From Hypomyces perniciosus (Eukaryota > Ascomycota > Sordariomycetes > Hypocreales > Hypocreaceae): a stretch of DNA of 64,000 nt. The notes beneath the pieces were generated by a model. That model searched no databases. It saw nothing but the letters and a program-made list of their open reading frames with translations, and was not told where the DNA came from. The stretch spans positions 3,224,001 through 3,288,000 of the forward strand of contig SPDT01000002.1 of NCBI GenBank assembly GCA_008477525.1. The letters are read 5' to 3'. Position numbers and translations under genes: made by a program. This document shows positions 1 through 10,287 of the stretch, in pieces. How positions within the stretch are numbered: position 1 is the stretch's first letter; every line of letters starts with the position of its first letter.

Positions 1-621
1 TCACCTAGGGCCTTGGAGCTTCCTTTGAGTGTCACGTCTCCTTCGAATCCGAATTCGGTGCCTTCGCCCTGAACTGCAAGCTCGCCATCGCCCTCCTGGG
101 CAAGGTAATAATAAACCATCGTCTTCGTATCCTCGGGCGCATCGTCTCGAATCGTCCCCTTGATCCTGGCTGCCCAGCTGCCTCCGTGGTTGCCCCCAGG
201 GAATTTAACAAACGAGGTCGTAATGTCGATGTTGTTTCCCTCGTCGTGAATGGTCTGAATTCCACCGTTTCGGGCATCGTATTCGTCCCAGCCATATCCA
301 TGGATATCCTTACCTTGTTCGCAAGTATATCGGAACCCTGAAGGAGCGTTGGCACCACGCAGGGGAATGAAGGACAGTTGTCTACTCACCATTCTGGACA
401 TCCAAATAACTATCTATCTTCCCCCACATCAACCCTGTCCATAGACTCTGAGGTATCCTCGGTCTCACGCCAAAGTAAAGATTCGGCTTATATGGACCCC
501 ATAATAGGCTCTGGTTATTCAGGCGGCCGATCTCACTGGTCAGGACAGACTCGCTACCCGTAGCTGAGACACCGCTGAGTGCGAACACCGCTGCGGAAGC
601 CAATTGGGCGAATTTCGCCAT
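1..621 (-). CDS. CWH41: Mannosyl-oligosaccharide glucosidase I (GH63), N-terminal part, cut by window edge
   Basis: ER glucosidase I removes the outermost glucose from N-linked precursor glycans, the first trimming step in glycoprotein quality control. The start at 621 gives a hydrophobic N-terminus (signal peptide or anchor) followed by the family's N-terminal signature, with LLWGPYKPNLYFG and then RPRIPQSLWTGLMW. A short intron separates exon 1 (621-390, donor GTGAGT) from exon 2, which begins at 337 after CTTCAG. Exon 2 continues in frame with FRYTCEQGKDIHGYGWDEYD, another conserved block, and runs off the left edge. Only about the first 190 residues of a protein usually about 800 long are present, so the catalytic domain is not visible. 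The gene is divergent from the SNRNP27 gene at 959. Family identity is clear; the exact start is supported by the signal-like N-terminus. Confidence 0.9.
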
Positions 622-958
622 TTTGAAAGGCTCAACAGACGTCAGAAATGCTCTCTGGGAGCTTCTCCAACGGCAAAAGAGTAGAGCGCAATCAAGTCAA
701 GACCTGGCAAAGCACTGAAGCTCACTATGAACACGGTTGAGGATGCGGGACTGCAAGGCTGAGAAGCTAGGAGAGCGGGGAGCTGGAGCTGGAGCTGGAG
801 CTCACTAGCCAATGATAACGGCCCGATAAGCCACCATCAGCCACCGCCGCCACTCTTTCAATCAGCTTCTTCTCAGCCTGGTGACATATTTCTGAAATTC
901 GTCCCAACTGCCATCCTAAAACCTGCACCAACCACAAAAGTCACAACACCTGCCCATC
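622..958. promoter_or_regulatory. Divergent intergenic region, glucosidase I / SNRNP27
   Basis: This 337 bp gap lies between two divergent start codons and must hold both promoters. I see no TATA box I would trust. A purine-rich hexamer tract (AGCTGG repeated) lies at 781-802. Confidence 0.5.
781..802. repeat. Short AGCTGG tandem tract
   Basis: AGCTGG is repeated three times and followed by AGCT, inside the divergent promoter region. It may be a simple slippage tract. Confidence 0.7.
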
Positions 959-1838
959 ATGAACGACTCACGCCGCAATAGACGGCCTGACAGCCGCCAA
1001 ATGTGGAATGAGTCGGATCGTCGGGACAAGAACCCTCCCCGAGACCGGGATCGTGATTGGGATCGTGACCACCGAGATCGAGACAGAGACCGTGAGCGTG
1101 GAGGAAGGGATCGCAGAGGCTACAGATCCCGATCACGAGATCGTCGCGATGGCCCCAGAGATCGCTCGAGGTCGCCAGATAGGCGGAATTGGGACCGCGA
1201 TGGAGATAGAAACAGAGGCGGCAGAAATCGACGTGGAGGAAGAGACAGAGGCCGCGACAGTCCTCGTCGCTACGACGACAGAGATGGACGCGACAAGCGC
1301 ATCAAGCAAGAGGATGGTGACGACAGGCGCATCAAGCAAGAGGATGGCGATGACAGAGATCGAAGACGTAAGTAAACCGTCTGCCTCTCAAATTTCATGG
1401 AATAGATGTCTAACGCACAGGGCAGCAAAATATCGCGATGACTACCGCCGTCGCTCCGCCTCACCAAACAACCGCAGCCCTCCTCCCCACGCATCTGCTC
1501 TCCCTACACGCCCTCATCCTAACAACAACCACAAGAAACAACCCAACGCAGACATACCCATCAAACGCAGCGACAGCCGTAGTCCATCCCCACCAATCCC
1601 ATCAGTCCCACCAGTCAAGCGCGAGGATGGGGCAACACCGATGGATGAAGATAACGAGGAAGAAGACGAAATGGCCATGATGCAAGCCATGATGGGCTTT
1701 GGCGAATTTGGCACTACCAAAGGGAAGAAGGTCATAGGCAACAACGTGGGAGCGATTCGCAAGGAGAAGAAGACTGAATACCGCCAGTACATGAACCGAC
1801 AGGGAGGGTTCAACCGGCCACTGAGTCCATCGAGATAA
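959..1838 (+). CDS. U4/U6.U5 tri-snRNP-associated protein 3 (SNRNP27-like)
   Basis: This is a spliceosome component of the SNRNP27/SNUT3 family, which associates with the U4/U6.U5 tri-snRNP. The N-terminal half is an RS/RD-type low-complexity region dominated by R, D and S, including two copies of KQEDGDD. The C-terminal about 60 residues carry the family signature: MMGFGEFGTTKGKKV, then GNNVGAIRKEKKTEYRQYMN and RQGGFNRPLSPSR at the end. One intron separates the halves. The consensus donor GTAAGT at 1368 with the acceptor ending at 1425 gives exons 959-1367 and 1426-1838. An alternative donor at 1372 with the acceptor at 1420 also keeps frame. The function comes from family knowledge; the C-terminal signature makes it secure. 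Confidence 0.9.
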
Positions 1839-2227
1839 GCTTTGTGATTGTTTCATCGCGGCTGGAGGGAGGATTTACCTTGAAGAATAGGCTTGTTGTT
1901 TAAAGAGCACTGTAATGATATCCATGATACAACAGCATACCGCTGTCACAATTGAAATAAATTTGCTTCAAGAAAAAATATCAACCCTAGAAGCTATTTG
2001 ATTGAGTGAGCATTGATTGCTTCAATGACAGAATATACCCTCTCTGACAACAGCCCCCACTACTACTCCGTTTTATGTGGCAAACCCTTGCTTGACCTTG
2101 TGAGCAAAATGGCTTCTCGTTTCGCTGCTGTTGCAATTGTAAACATTAAGTATGTACTTTGCGGACAGTATATGTTGACACATGATTTTCTCTCATGGCA
2201 TGGCTTCAGATACATGGTAATACTTGA
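1839..2227. other. Convergent 3' intergenic region
   Basis: This 389 bp gap separates the 3' ends of the SNRNP27 gene and the formin gene. It is AT-rich and has an AATAAA-like run near 1953. I see no gene in it. Confidence 0.5.
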
Positions 2228-5200
2228 TTAACTCTCCATCGTCTCAACCTCCTCCGCTTTCTGCTCCTTGTTGTCCTGCTCCTCACCTCTCTCTTCGCTC
2301 TTCTCCTCCTCTTGTTTAGCCCCGTCAAGTGTTGGTGTAGGCGGGACGGAATCTCCTGATGGCGCCGTCCCGTCTTTAGGCGAGTCTAATTGACTAGATG
2401 TCCTTTCTCTCCGCCTCCTTCGTAATCTTCGCTCCTCCTCCGCCGTTTGTCTCCTTGCTCTTCTCATGCTTTCTCTCCGTTCGGCATCGACTTCATTGTC
2501 TCCTTCGCCGCCACGCATTCCTTGGAGCAAGGCTGCGGCTCGATCCGCTACATCGTCCTCGCCCTCCCGCGGGCTGAGGACAGCCGGGGTTGAAGAGTCT
2601 TTTTCTTTTTCTTCATTGATTGTTGGTTCCGGCTTTTGAAGGTTTGTCTCAACTGCGGGTATTTCGTTGAGGTCTGGTATGTTCTGCCCTGAAGCTACGC
2701 GGTCCTGATGGCGATCCTTCAGGCGAGCACGACGGCGACGGTCCCTCTGATCCCGTGCCTGGGGTGCAGCCGCCCGGAGCTTCTCAAGCAAAGAGTCCAT
2801 GGCGCCAGTGTTTGATGGGCCTGTAGGTACACCACCTTCTATGGCGGCGCTAACCTTTGCCTGCGCGTGCTTCCGCTTCATGGAGGCCTCGTTGCGTTTC
2901 CTCGTCTCCTCCACTATGGTGTTCTTCTCGCGAGATTTCTTCCACTCCGATACAAAGGTAGCAAGCTTGGAGAAGAAATCCCTCCTGGCATTTTCGTCGG
3001 CCGGGTCCTCTCCGTAGAAAGTCATAATGTCCTTGTAAGTCTTCAGCATTTCCTCCAGGTACACTTGCATCTGTTCCGCCTTTCTCCTGGCTTCCTTCAT
3101 CGACCTCTGCACTACTTGTCCGACACGGTCTTGGGGATGGAACTTCTTGGGGTCGCTCAAATTGCCAGAGTCCAGAGACATTTGGACATTGCGAACATTG
3201 TCGATGTACCTCCTTGCATCAGCTTGAAGCTGCTCGATGTTGATTTTTTGTGCTATCAGAACGCCTCCAATATCGTTTGCAAAGTCTTCCCACTCAGGAT
3301 ACTGGTTCCGCACGATACGCTCGACAAGATCTGCCAAGGTTGACTCGTTCTTGTCGTCCTTGACCATACCCAGTCTAGCTAGTGAGCTAAGTTTGAAACC
3401 ACGGGCTTGTTTGTTCGCATCGTTCATGTAGTTTCCGATATCGAGGATGAGACCAAGAACATTCATAAGTGATACAGAATCCCGCAGGGATTCGGAAACA
3501 GCGACAACCTCTTGCATCTTCGAGCTAATTTCGTCATAATCCGTCTCAAAAGTTTCTGTTAGTGACAGTGCCCTCATCCTGCTCTTCCAATAATGATGTA
3601 ATTCGAATGCAGTATACAGGTACATCTGATCTTGTCGTGTTAATTCTTCAGGGTCGAGTTCTCGTGCTTGGTTCTTAGCGTCAGGTCCGGTCAAGTCCTT
3701 GCTGTACGGTGCCATCTGTTTGGAAGTATTGTCAGGAATATTACACATATCGTCCTTCTGCAAGAAGTCCATTATGCCCTGGTTCTTGATAATAGTGTCA
3801 TCACAATGAATGATCATCTGTACAATCTTCTCCACAGATTGCTGAGAGAGCTTGGCAAAGGCAATTTCTACAACCTGTTAGTTTCATACGTGGACGAATT
3901 CTGGATATGTACTTACCAAATGCCTTGCGCAGGTCAGAAGAGATAATTTGTTTCTTTTCGTCTCTCTTGGAACTTCCACCGCCGATCCGCTTAATCTCTT
4001 TGGCCATGAAAAGTTTCTCAACCTCGTCCAAAATTCCCTTACGACTAAGTTCATTATACTTCTCCTCTCGTTCTTCGGCAGAGGGAGTGTGTGCTGCCCA
4101 ATGACTGGTCTCAGGGGTATCGACCTTGTCCCAGTGGAGAGCCTTGAGCTTCTTCTTAGGCCGCATAACAGGTAGACCAACGCCGGGTGAGGAAGTGAAC
4201 GCAGGCCCACGCGGTAGGAAGTGGCCAGATACACCACCGGGCATAGGAGGAGGAGGCGGAGGTGGTGACATAAGACCCATGCCCGGCATTGGGGGCGGAG
4301 GAGGAGGTGGTGGCATGCCCCCCATACCGGGCAAAGGGGGTGGTGGAGGAGGCGGAGGAGGCGGAGGGGGTGGAGGTGGGCCCAAGCCTGGTAAGGGCAT
4401 CGGAGGTGGTGGTGGAGGAGGAGGAGGAGGGGGAGGGGGGATGCCGGACATCTGCCCTGGCATAGGCGGCGGAGGAGGAGGAGGTGGTGGTGGTGGCGGC
4501 GGCGCTCCGGTAGAGCCCGGGGCCTCGATCTTCGGAGCTTCGCTCTCGGCAGGAGTAAGAGGAGAAGATGATTCCATGCTTGGATGAGACGGGCCTGTCG
4601 TCACGCCATCATCGACTTCGGAATCGCTGCCCTCGTACCTCTTGACCTTGGAGCTCATCTCACCAAGAAGCTTGGCTTGCTGCTTCGGATCTATAACTGG
4701 CCGCTTCATCTCCACTAATCTCGGTCGCTCATAGACCATATCCTCATCGCCCTCTGCCTCATCATGCTCCATAATAGCATCCGGGTCAACTCCGCCGTCC
4801 TTTGAAGCATATATGAGCTTTCGCGGGATTTTAGTTTGACGACTAATGCTTCCCAGTACGCTGTTGGTGAAGTCCCGAGGAGGAGTTCCACCACCGGGAG
4901 GCGTAGAAGGCTCATCACCATCCATTTCTTCTCTAAGAGCACGAAGGCGATCAGAAGGCCCATCGGAATCTCCCCAAATTCTGCCCTCCAGCTTGTACTG
5001 TGTCTTCTGGCGCTCAAGCTGCTTTTGCAGACGATCCATGAGCCGTTCGCGGTCAAGGATGCCCTTCAGTTGCGCTGAGTTGTCCTTTCCAGGCTTCACG
5101 TTGCTCTTAGCGGCATTGGATGCAGCAATATCCTGGGCATCCCGTAGCATAAGATACAGTTCTCTTGTTTCAAGCTCATACCGCTGGGCTTCCTTGGCTC

Positions 5201-7547
5201 GGACGCTTTGAATATTATTTAACTCAACCTTGAGACCGTCAGCCTGTCGCTTTTGAACCTCGATGAATCGAGTCTGCTCATCCAACTGCCTCTGAAGTTT
5301 TGCAACCAACCCATCAGCCCCCATCTCTAATCTTGCCCGCATCTCATCCCGCTCTGCCATGGCGGCTTCAGCGATCTGACGGGATTCCAATGCTTCATCT
5401 TGCGCCTGGCGGGCTTCTGAGTCGGTATGTAGCTTGTCCAGCAGGCTCTGAACAGTAAAATTGAGACTCTGCTTGAGATCCATATTCGGTAGGCGTCGAT
5501 CCATGGCAACATAGCTGAGCATCGAATCCACAAGCTGGAACATGCGGAGCCGCTCTTCGCCATCGCTGGCGCGAATGAGCAGAAGGTGCTGAAGGGCAGA
5601 CACAAAGTAATCATGCGTCTTGGTTCCTTGTAGCCGCTGCTGGATCGTGTCCGCGATTTGAATAGGGTCAGTAAGGTCTCTGATGTCTCCTTCAACATTA
5701 TCCTTCATACTACTATTCTCCCGCTCAAGCATGTCTTCATAATCGATTGCCTCATTGGTACGGAAGCGATCAATTTGCTTCTCAAGAAGCTCGTACTGGA
5801 AGCCCTCCATCTTGGTCAAGATTCTCTTGATACCACAGGCATGGAACTGGGCCCTGATATGAACTCTCATCTGGAGATCCTTCTCGGGAGCGTCGATGAT
5901 CATATTGACCAATATCAGAGTTGCAACCGCATACTCCATCAACAAGTTTTCCATTCCGATGCCACCGGTACGAAGCTCATCACTCGCACCGACAAGACTT
6001 CCCATCTTTCCACGGCCGTCAACGGTGACCTCAACCAGTCGCATCCAGGCGTCAAATCTCCCATTTTCACCAGACTGACCCTTCACCTCGTCCAAAGCCT
6101 GTATGACCTTCAAGTGCCCCTCGCCATTGTTGCCCCAGGTGCAAAGGAATGTCAAGATTTCGCTCACAAGTTTCCTTGTTGTAAGTCGTGTAGATATTAG
6201 GCAGGTGGCGAGTGCTAGAAGCACCTTCGATTGCATGAGCGCATCGTCAGCGCCAAACTTGTTGTTCATGAGCGCCTTGAGACACTTGACAATGTCGTAT
6301 TCTCGGTCCAGGTTCTTCTCTGCCCTGCTGGCGTCTGCTGCCGTTAGGCCAGTGCCATTCATAGTCTTGCGGTTGATTTTGAGCAGCAAAGTCACCAACG
6401 CAACTTGGCCTTGGCACTCGACAAATCTCTTGACCCAGCCTATTTGTTGCGTTCTGAGATTGACCTCGAGACTCCCCATACCCTTCGCATCGAGCTTGTC
6501 CTCCATCACTCTCCGGACGTACCATTCCGGCGTCCCCTCCTCGTCAGAATAGGTAGTGACATCTGGTGCGGCATATTGGTTGGACCGGGCAGTTTGCCTC
6601 CGTTTCTGCTCGCCCTGCCACTCTGTCAGACGGTCCTGATGCAGCAGCGTCCACTTCTTTTCTGCCGGGTACGCCATCATCTGTCTCCTCGCTTGCTCGG
6701 GAAGGTTGTGCCATCCTCGCTTCTGCATCAGCTGTAAGAACATCTGTTCGACGATGTTATCGTCATCCGGCTTGGGGAAGTAGAAGCCTTCATGGGAGGT
6801 AGGTCCGTAGGCACTTGACTTGGTTAATCGATGGGAGTCTCGATGCGAGTGTGGACCGGGAAGTGTCGCCTGTGATGTGCGAGCCGTTGCTGGACTCAGG
6901 TAACTCGGGTTGAAGCTGAAACTGTCCCCCGAGGTTCGTCCCATACTGGGGGTATATGGATCGTATCGGGAAGAATGTGAGCCGTTGGCAGTGCTGGCCA
7001 CGCTGCCACGCGCCGGCCCATATCCAGGTCCCCATTGTTGATATGTTGGTTGTTTGCCTGTCGAGGCCATCGTGACATTCGCCATCGGACGAGCAGAAAT
7101 GGCGGGGTTAGGGGATACCATGGCGGACGGGTCGATGGAAGGATACTGATGGAAGTCTACGCCGCTGATGTTTAATTGATGCGGTACGGGCTCGCGGCGC
7201 ACCGGCACCTGTTCGGGCTTGGGCAGATATTCGACGGTGATGGGAGAGCGGGAGCCCTGGGATACGCTGTCATAGGGGATGGATGTTATCACACCCGCCA
7301 TCTGATTGATGCCAGCATCAGGGGAGCCGGGCTGGTCAATCGATATGGAGGAAGACTCTCGCTTGTGGCGTGAGGAGCGCGAGCTGACGGTGCTGAGCGT
7401 ATCGAAGTGGTCGGATGAGCTCTTCGGGTTCGGGTTCGGGTTGAGGTTGGGGTCGCTGTCAGCGTAGCGCTTGTCGCGATTCTTGCTTCTGGAGAAGAGG
7501 GATCGACCGCCAGAAGACTGCCTCGACTTATCGGCGGCGGACGACAT
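2228..7547 (-). CDS. sepA: Diaphanous-type formin (SepA/Bni1)
   Basis: Formins nucleate and elongate unbranched actin filaments for septation and polarised tip growth; filamentous ascomycetes normally have one. The gene has two exons, 7547-3917 and 3867-2228, joined by a 49 nt intron (GTAAGT ... TTGTAG), giving about 1,756 residues. In order: a low-complexity N-terminus, a Rho-binding GBD/FH3 armadillo-like region (about residues 265-690), a charged coiled coil (about 750-900), an FH1 region (about 1005-1105) with several runs of 8-14 prolines separated by MPG/GLG, an FH2 domain starting near KKKLKALHWDKVD (about 1130-1520), and a DAD-like segment MDSLLEKLRAA with a following basic stretch near 1567. 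The acidic C-terminus is low complexity. The intron lies inside FH2, and splicing restores KAFEIAFAKLSQQ. Confidence 0.96.
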
Positions 7548-7785
7548 GGTAGTAATATTAATTGATCGTGGAGAGAAGTGGATAGGCGAAACTCGTAACG
7601 GCGGAGTCCTGGCCCAGGGCCGCTCGCATGATGGAGGCCTAATTTACCGGCCAAGGAGGACAGGGCTGGGCCACCTGCAAGGGGGACAGGATGAAGGTGT
7701 GCGTGAGCATGAGCTGGCGCTCGTCTATGGAGTCGTCGCCGAAGTGGCACTCTGTGTTTTGTTTCCGCAGTCCGCGCGGAGGAGT

Positions 7786-7821
7786 TGTGTGTGTGTGTGT
7801 GTGTGTGTGTTTGTTTGTTTG
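7786..7821. repeat. TG microsatellite followed by TTTG units
   Basis: About twelve uninterrupted TG units end at 7810 and run into TTTG units, roughly 250 bp upstream of the formin start codon. The length probably varies between strains. Confidence 0.9.
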
Positions 7822-8002
7822 CGATGTCGAGATTTACCCGCTCGAGGAGGGCGGTTGTTCTGTCGATCGATGCTGTGAGAAACGACCGCGATCAGAGCCC
7901 TGGGGCTGGAGCTGGAGCAGGGCGCCGGATGGGTCGCTGCGCTCGGGATGGAGACTCTCGCAGAACTTTGTCGTTACTCGTAATTGTCGTGGCCGCCTGG
8001 GT

Positions 8003-8038
8003 CACAGCGGAGTATCTGCTCACAGCGGAGTATCTGCT
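8003..8038. repeat. 18 bp perfect tandem duplication
   Basis: The unit CACAGCGGAGTATCTGCT occurs twice head to tail with no mismatch. It contains CGGAGTA, the core of the motif seen in other gaps of this window. Confidence 0.9.
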
Positions 8039-9179
8039 CGGGATTGATGAACGAATGCGGATGCGGATGGCTCCGTACGAGACCCCCAAGGCCCCTGACG
8101 AGATGGAGACCCGACTTTATTAATGACCAGGGTGTTTGGGTCTGCCACTTTGGGGCTTGCGCAGTGGCGCAACTCAGGAGACGCAGACAGGCCTTTTTTG
8201 GGGCGATTGTGGTTGGCCGCGGCCTGTCATTGGTGCTGTCAGGCGCTCAATTCAGAACCCTGGGCCCCTAATTATGTAGTAGTATTGGCTCTGGGCAGCG
8301 TTCTGTCGAGTAGGTGTAGGCTACCTGTGATGAAGGGACACTTCAACATCCGCGGATATCCACACCTGTCAAATGCTTACATGCACATCATTTATACAAT
8401 TTTAACAAGACGTGGCTGATGATGATGACGATGATGATAATGCGCCGTAGTGTACTCGTAGACGCGATACTAATGGCATTTTGGGTTACTGTCCACGACT
8501 ATGGCCTTGAGCACGGGACTGCAGCGACTAGTAGCCACTACTAGGTACTCCGTACTCTGTAGATACCTAGATATATAGTACAAGTAACAATGATCAAATC
8601 AACCCCCCACCAATTATGTACATTGCTCTCGGCATTGTCTACTAACAAGCAGCATGCATCCAACAAGATCTAAGGTTAAGCGCACTTATTGTGTAAGCGT
8701 GCAAACATGTCCGTCTTTGTTCCGACTGTGCAGCACAAACATCCGCTCTCAGGAGAACATGTTTAATGTCGTTGGCATTAACCCCCGGCTCTTTATTTCC
8801 CATAGCGAGAAATTGCCCAGAAATCGCCGAGCAATAAGATTTAGCAACCCGACCGCTGTATCTCTATCTGCTAGGGTATAACGTGGCGGTGCGACGCCCT
8901 GCAAGTGCCCTGTGGCAAGGTGGCCTCCGGGCACCTGTTTAGCGGCTCTGGGGTGCCTAGCCGCCCAACGTGCTGAGCCAAGCCCTTTGCGGACAGTTGG
9001 ATAGCTGAAAACGTCGTCACCACCACCACAGAAACATCGAACCAACCAGCTTCTCCAAACCATCACCAGCACGCATTTTATCCCACGACCAGGGCTTTCC
9101 CTGCCGTCGCTACTTTCAACGCGCAGTCGGATTTGACGGAGAGAGATCCATATCTAGATCTTTCCCCTAACCTTCCATC

Positions 9180-9744
9180 ATGGGTGACACGGTAAACGTC
9201 ATCAAGGTGAGTCTCCCCAATCCCGCTCGGTTATGTAGGTCGCATCTCTGACTTACACGCCACGTGCCTCAACTACCAGACCCTCATCGTCCCCGCCGTC
9301 ATCTCTCTCATCCTCTTCCTCCTCCTCACAATCGTCATCCTCCCAATATGGCGCCGCTACCGCAACCGCTACAGCCAATACCTCCCCCTCGACGCCATCT
9401 CCAGTCAAACCTCGTCCATCCGCCACCGCATCACCACCCGCCTCCTCAGCCTCGCCCTCCCGTCAACGTGGCGCAGAGATAGAGGCATCACAGACGCTAC
9501 CGCCGACGACTCATCAGACCGCGATCTCGAAGAAGGCGAAGAACTAGACCACGTCGACGAAGAGACCCTGCGAATACTCGAAAGACATGCGCGCTCTGCC
9601 CGGCCGGACAATACCAGACGGCTAAGCCGGGAGTAAGTCCCACGACAAGCAGGCAGTCAGGGCAAATAGGGCTGACCCATGCGAAAAAGATTGGAGGAAG
9701 GGTTTAGAGATTCCAGTGACGACAGCGATGATGATTCAGATTAA
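9180..9744 (+). CDS. Small single-pass membrane protein with acidic tail, function unknown
   Basis: Three exons are inferred. Exon 1 is only 27 nt (9180-9206, MGDTVNVIK) with donor GTGAGT; exon 2 is 9280-9632 with donor GTAAGT; exon 3 is 9690-9744. The product is about 144 residues. One strongly hydrophobic segment (LIVPAVISLILFLLLTIVIL, about residues 11-30) is followed by a basic patch WRRYRNRY, which suggests N-out/C-in topology. The rest is polar, with an acidic EEGEELDHVDEE stretch and an SDDSDDDSD end. I do not recognise the family. The spliced frame stays open across three exons with consensus sites, so it looks like a real gene. A tail of this kind could be a casein kinase II target, but that is a guess. 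Confidence 0.7.
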
Positions 9745-10287
9745 TAGAGGGGTTTGGAAAGGGATCGAACATACACCACGTTCAACATCGATATCTACGG
9801 CTCCGTTGTATAATTTGTCCCAAGACATTACATCTTAGTGGCACACACCCAAAGGGACAATCTACAAAGAGCAGGGAAGGGCTATGACCGACTATTCCCA
9901 GATGTGTTCGTTTCAGGCCATGTCCAGACGGATGCTCGGAATACATTATTAGTCAATATCTGCGCACATCCGGCCCAATAAGTAAAGGTCCAGGTTTGTA
10001 TATAGCCGCTGCTAAGTTTGGTACAGCTTCACCATTCCGACTAAAGAAGTGTTATCATGCCGTTCTACATCGGCCACAAGACCCGTGGAACACTGCCCAA
10101 GGCGAATTGAGTGAACAAAGCCGTCCGGGACGAGAGCAAATGCACCGCTGAAATTCTGTATATTCATCTATGGAATCTATGGATGATTGCAAAGTCTGTC
10201 CCACTCCATCATTTCGCTAGTTAAATTCATGTCGCTGGTGGATCCGGATCCAATATCAAAACACGGAGCTTTGCCCTGCAACTTCAC
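9745..10287. other. Convergent 3' intergenic region
   Basis: This 543 bp gap lies between the 3' ends of the small membrane protein gene and the RING-like gene. I see nothing in it beyond likely UTR sequence. Confidence 0.45.

Larger units (their letters stand above)
7548..9179. other. Long intergenic region upstream of the formin
   Basis: These 1.6 kb lie between the formin start and the next gene. They probably contain the formin 5' leader and promoter. Visible elements are a TG microsatellite (7786-7810), an 18 bp tandem duplication (8003-8038), a GAT-rich run near 8415-8440 and one exact TACTCCGTA motif (8546-8554). Open frames here are short and repeat-driven, and I do not call a gene. 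Confidence 0.5.

Noticed and set aside
7749..8123. Overlapping plus-strand frames encoding VCVCVC-type runs
   Set aside because: Products of the TG microsatellite; no other coding signal.
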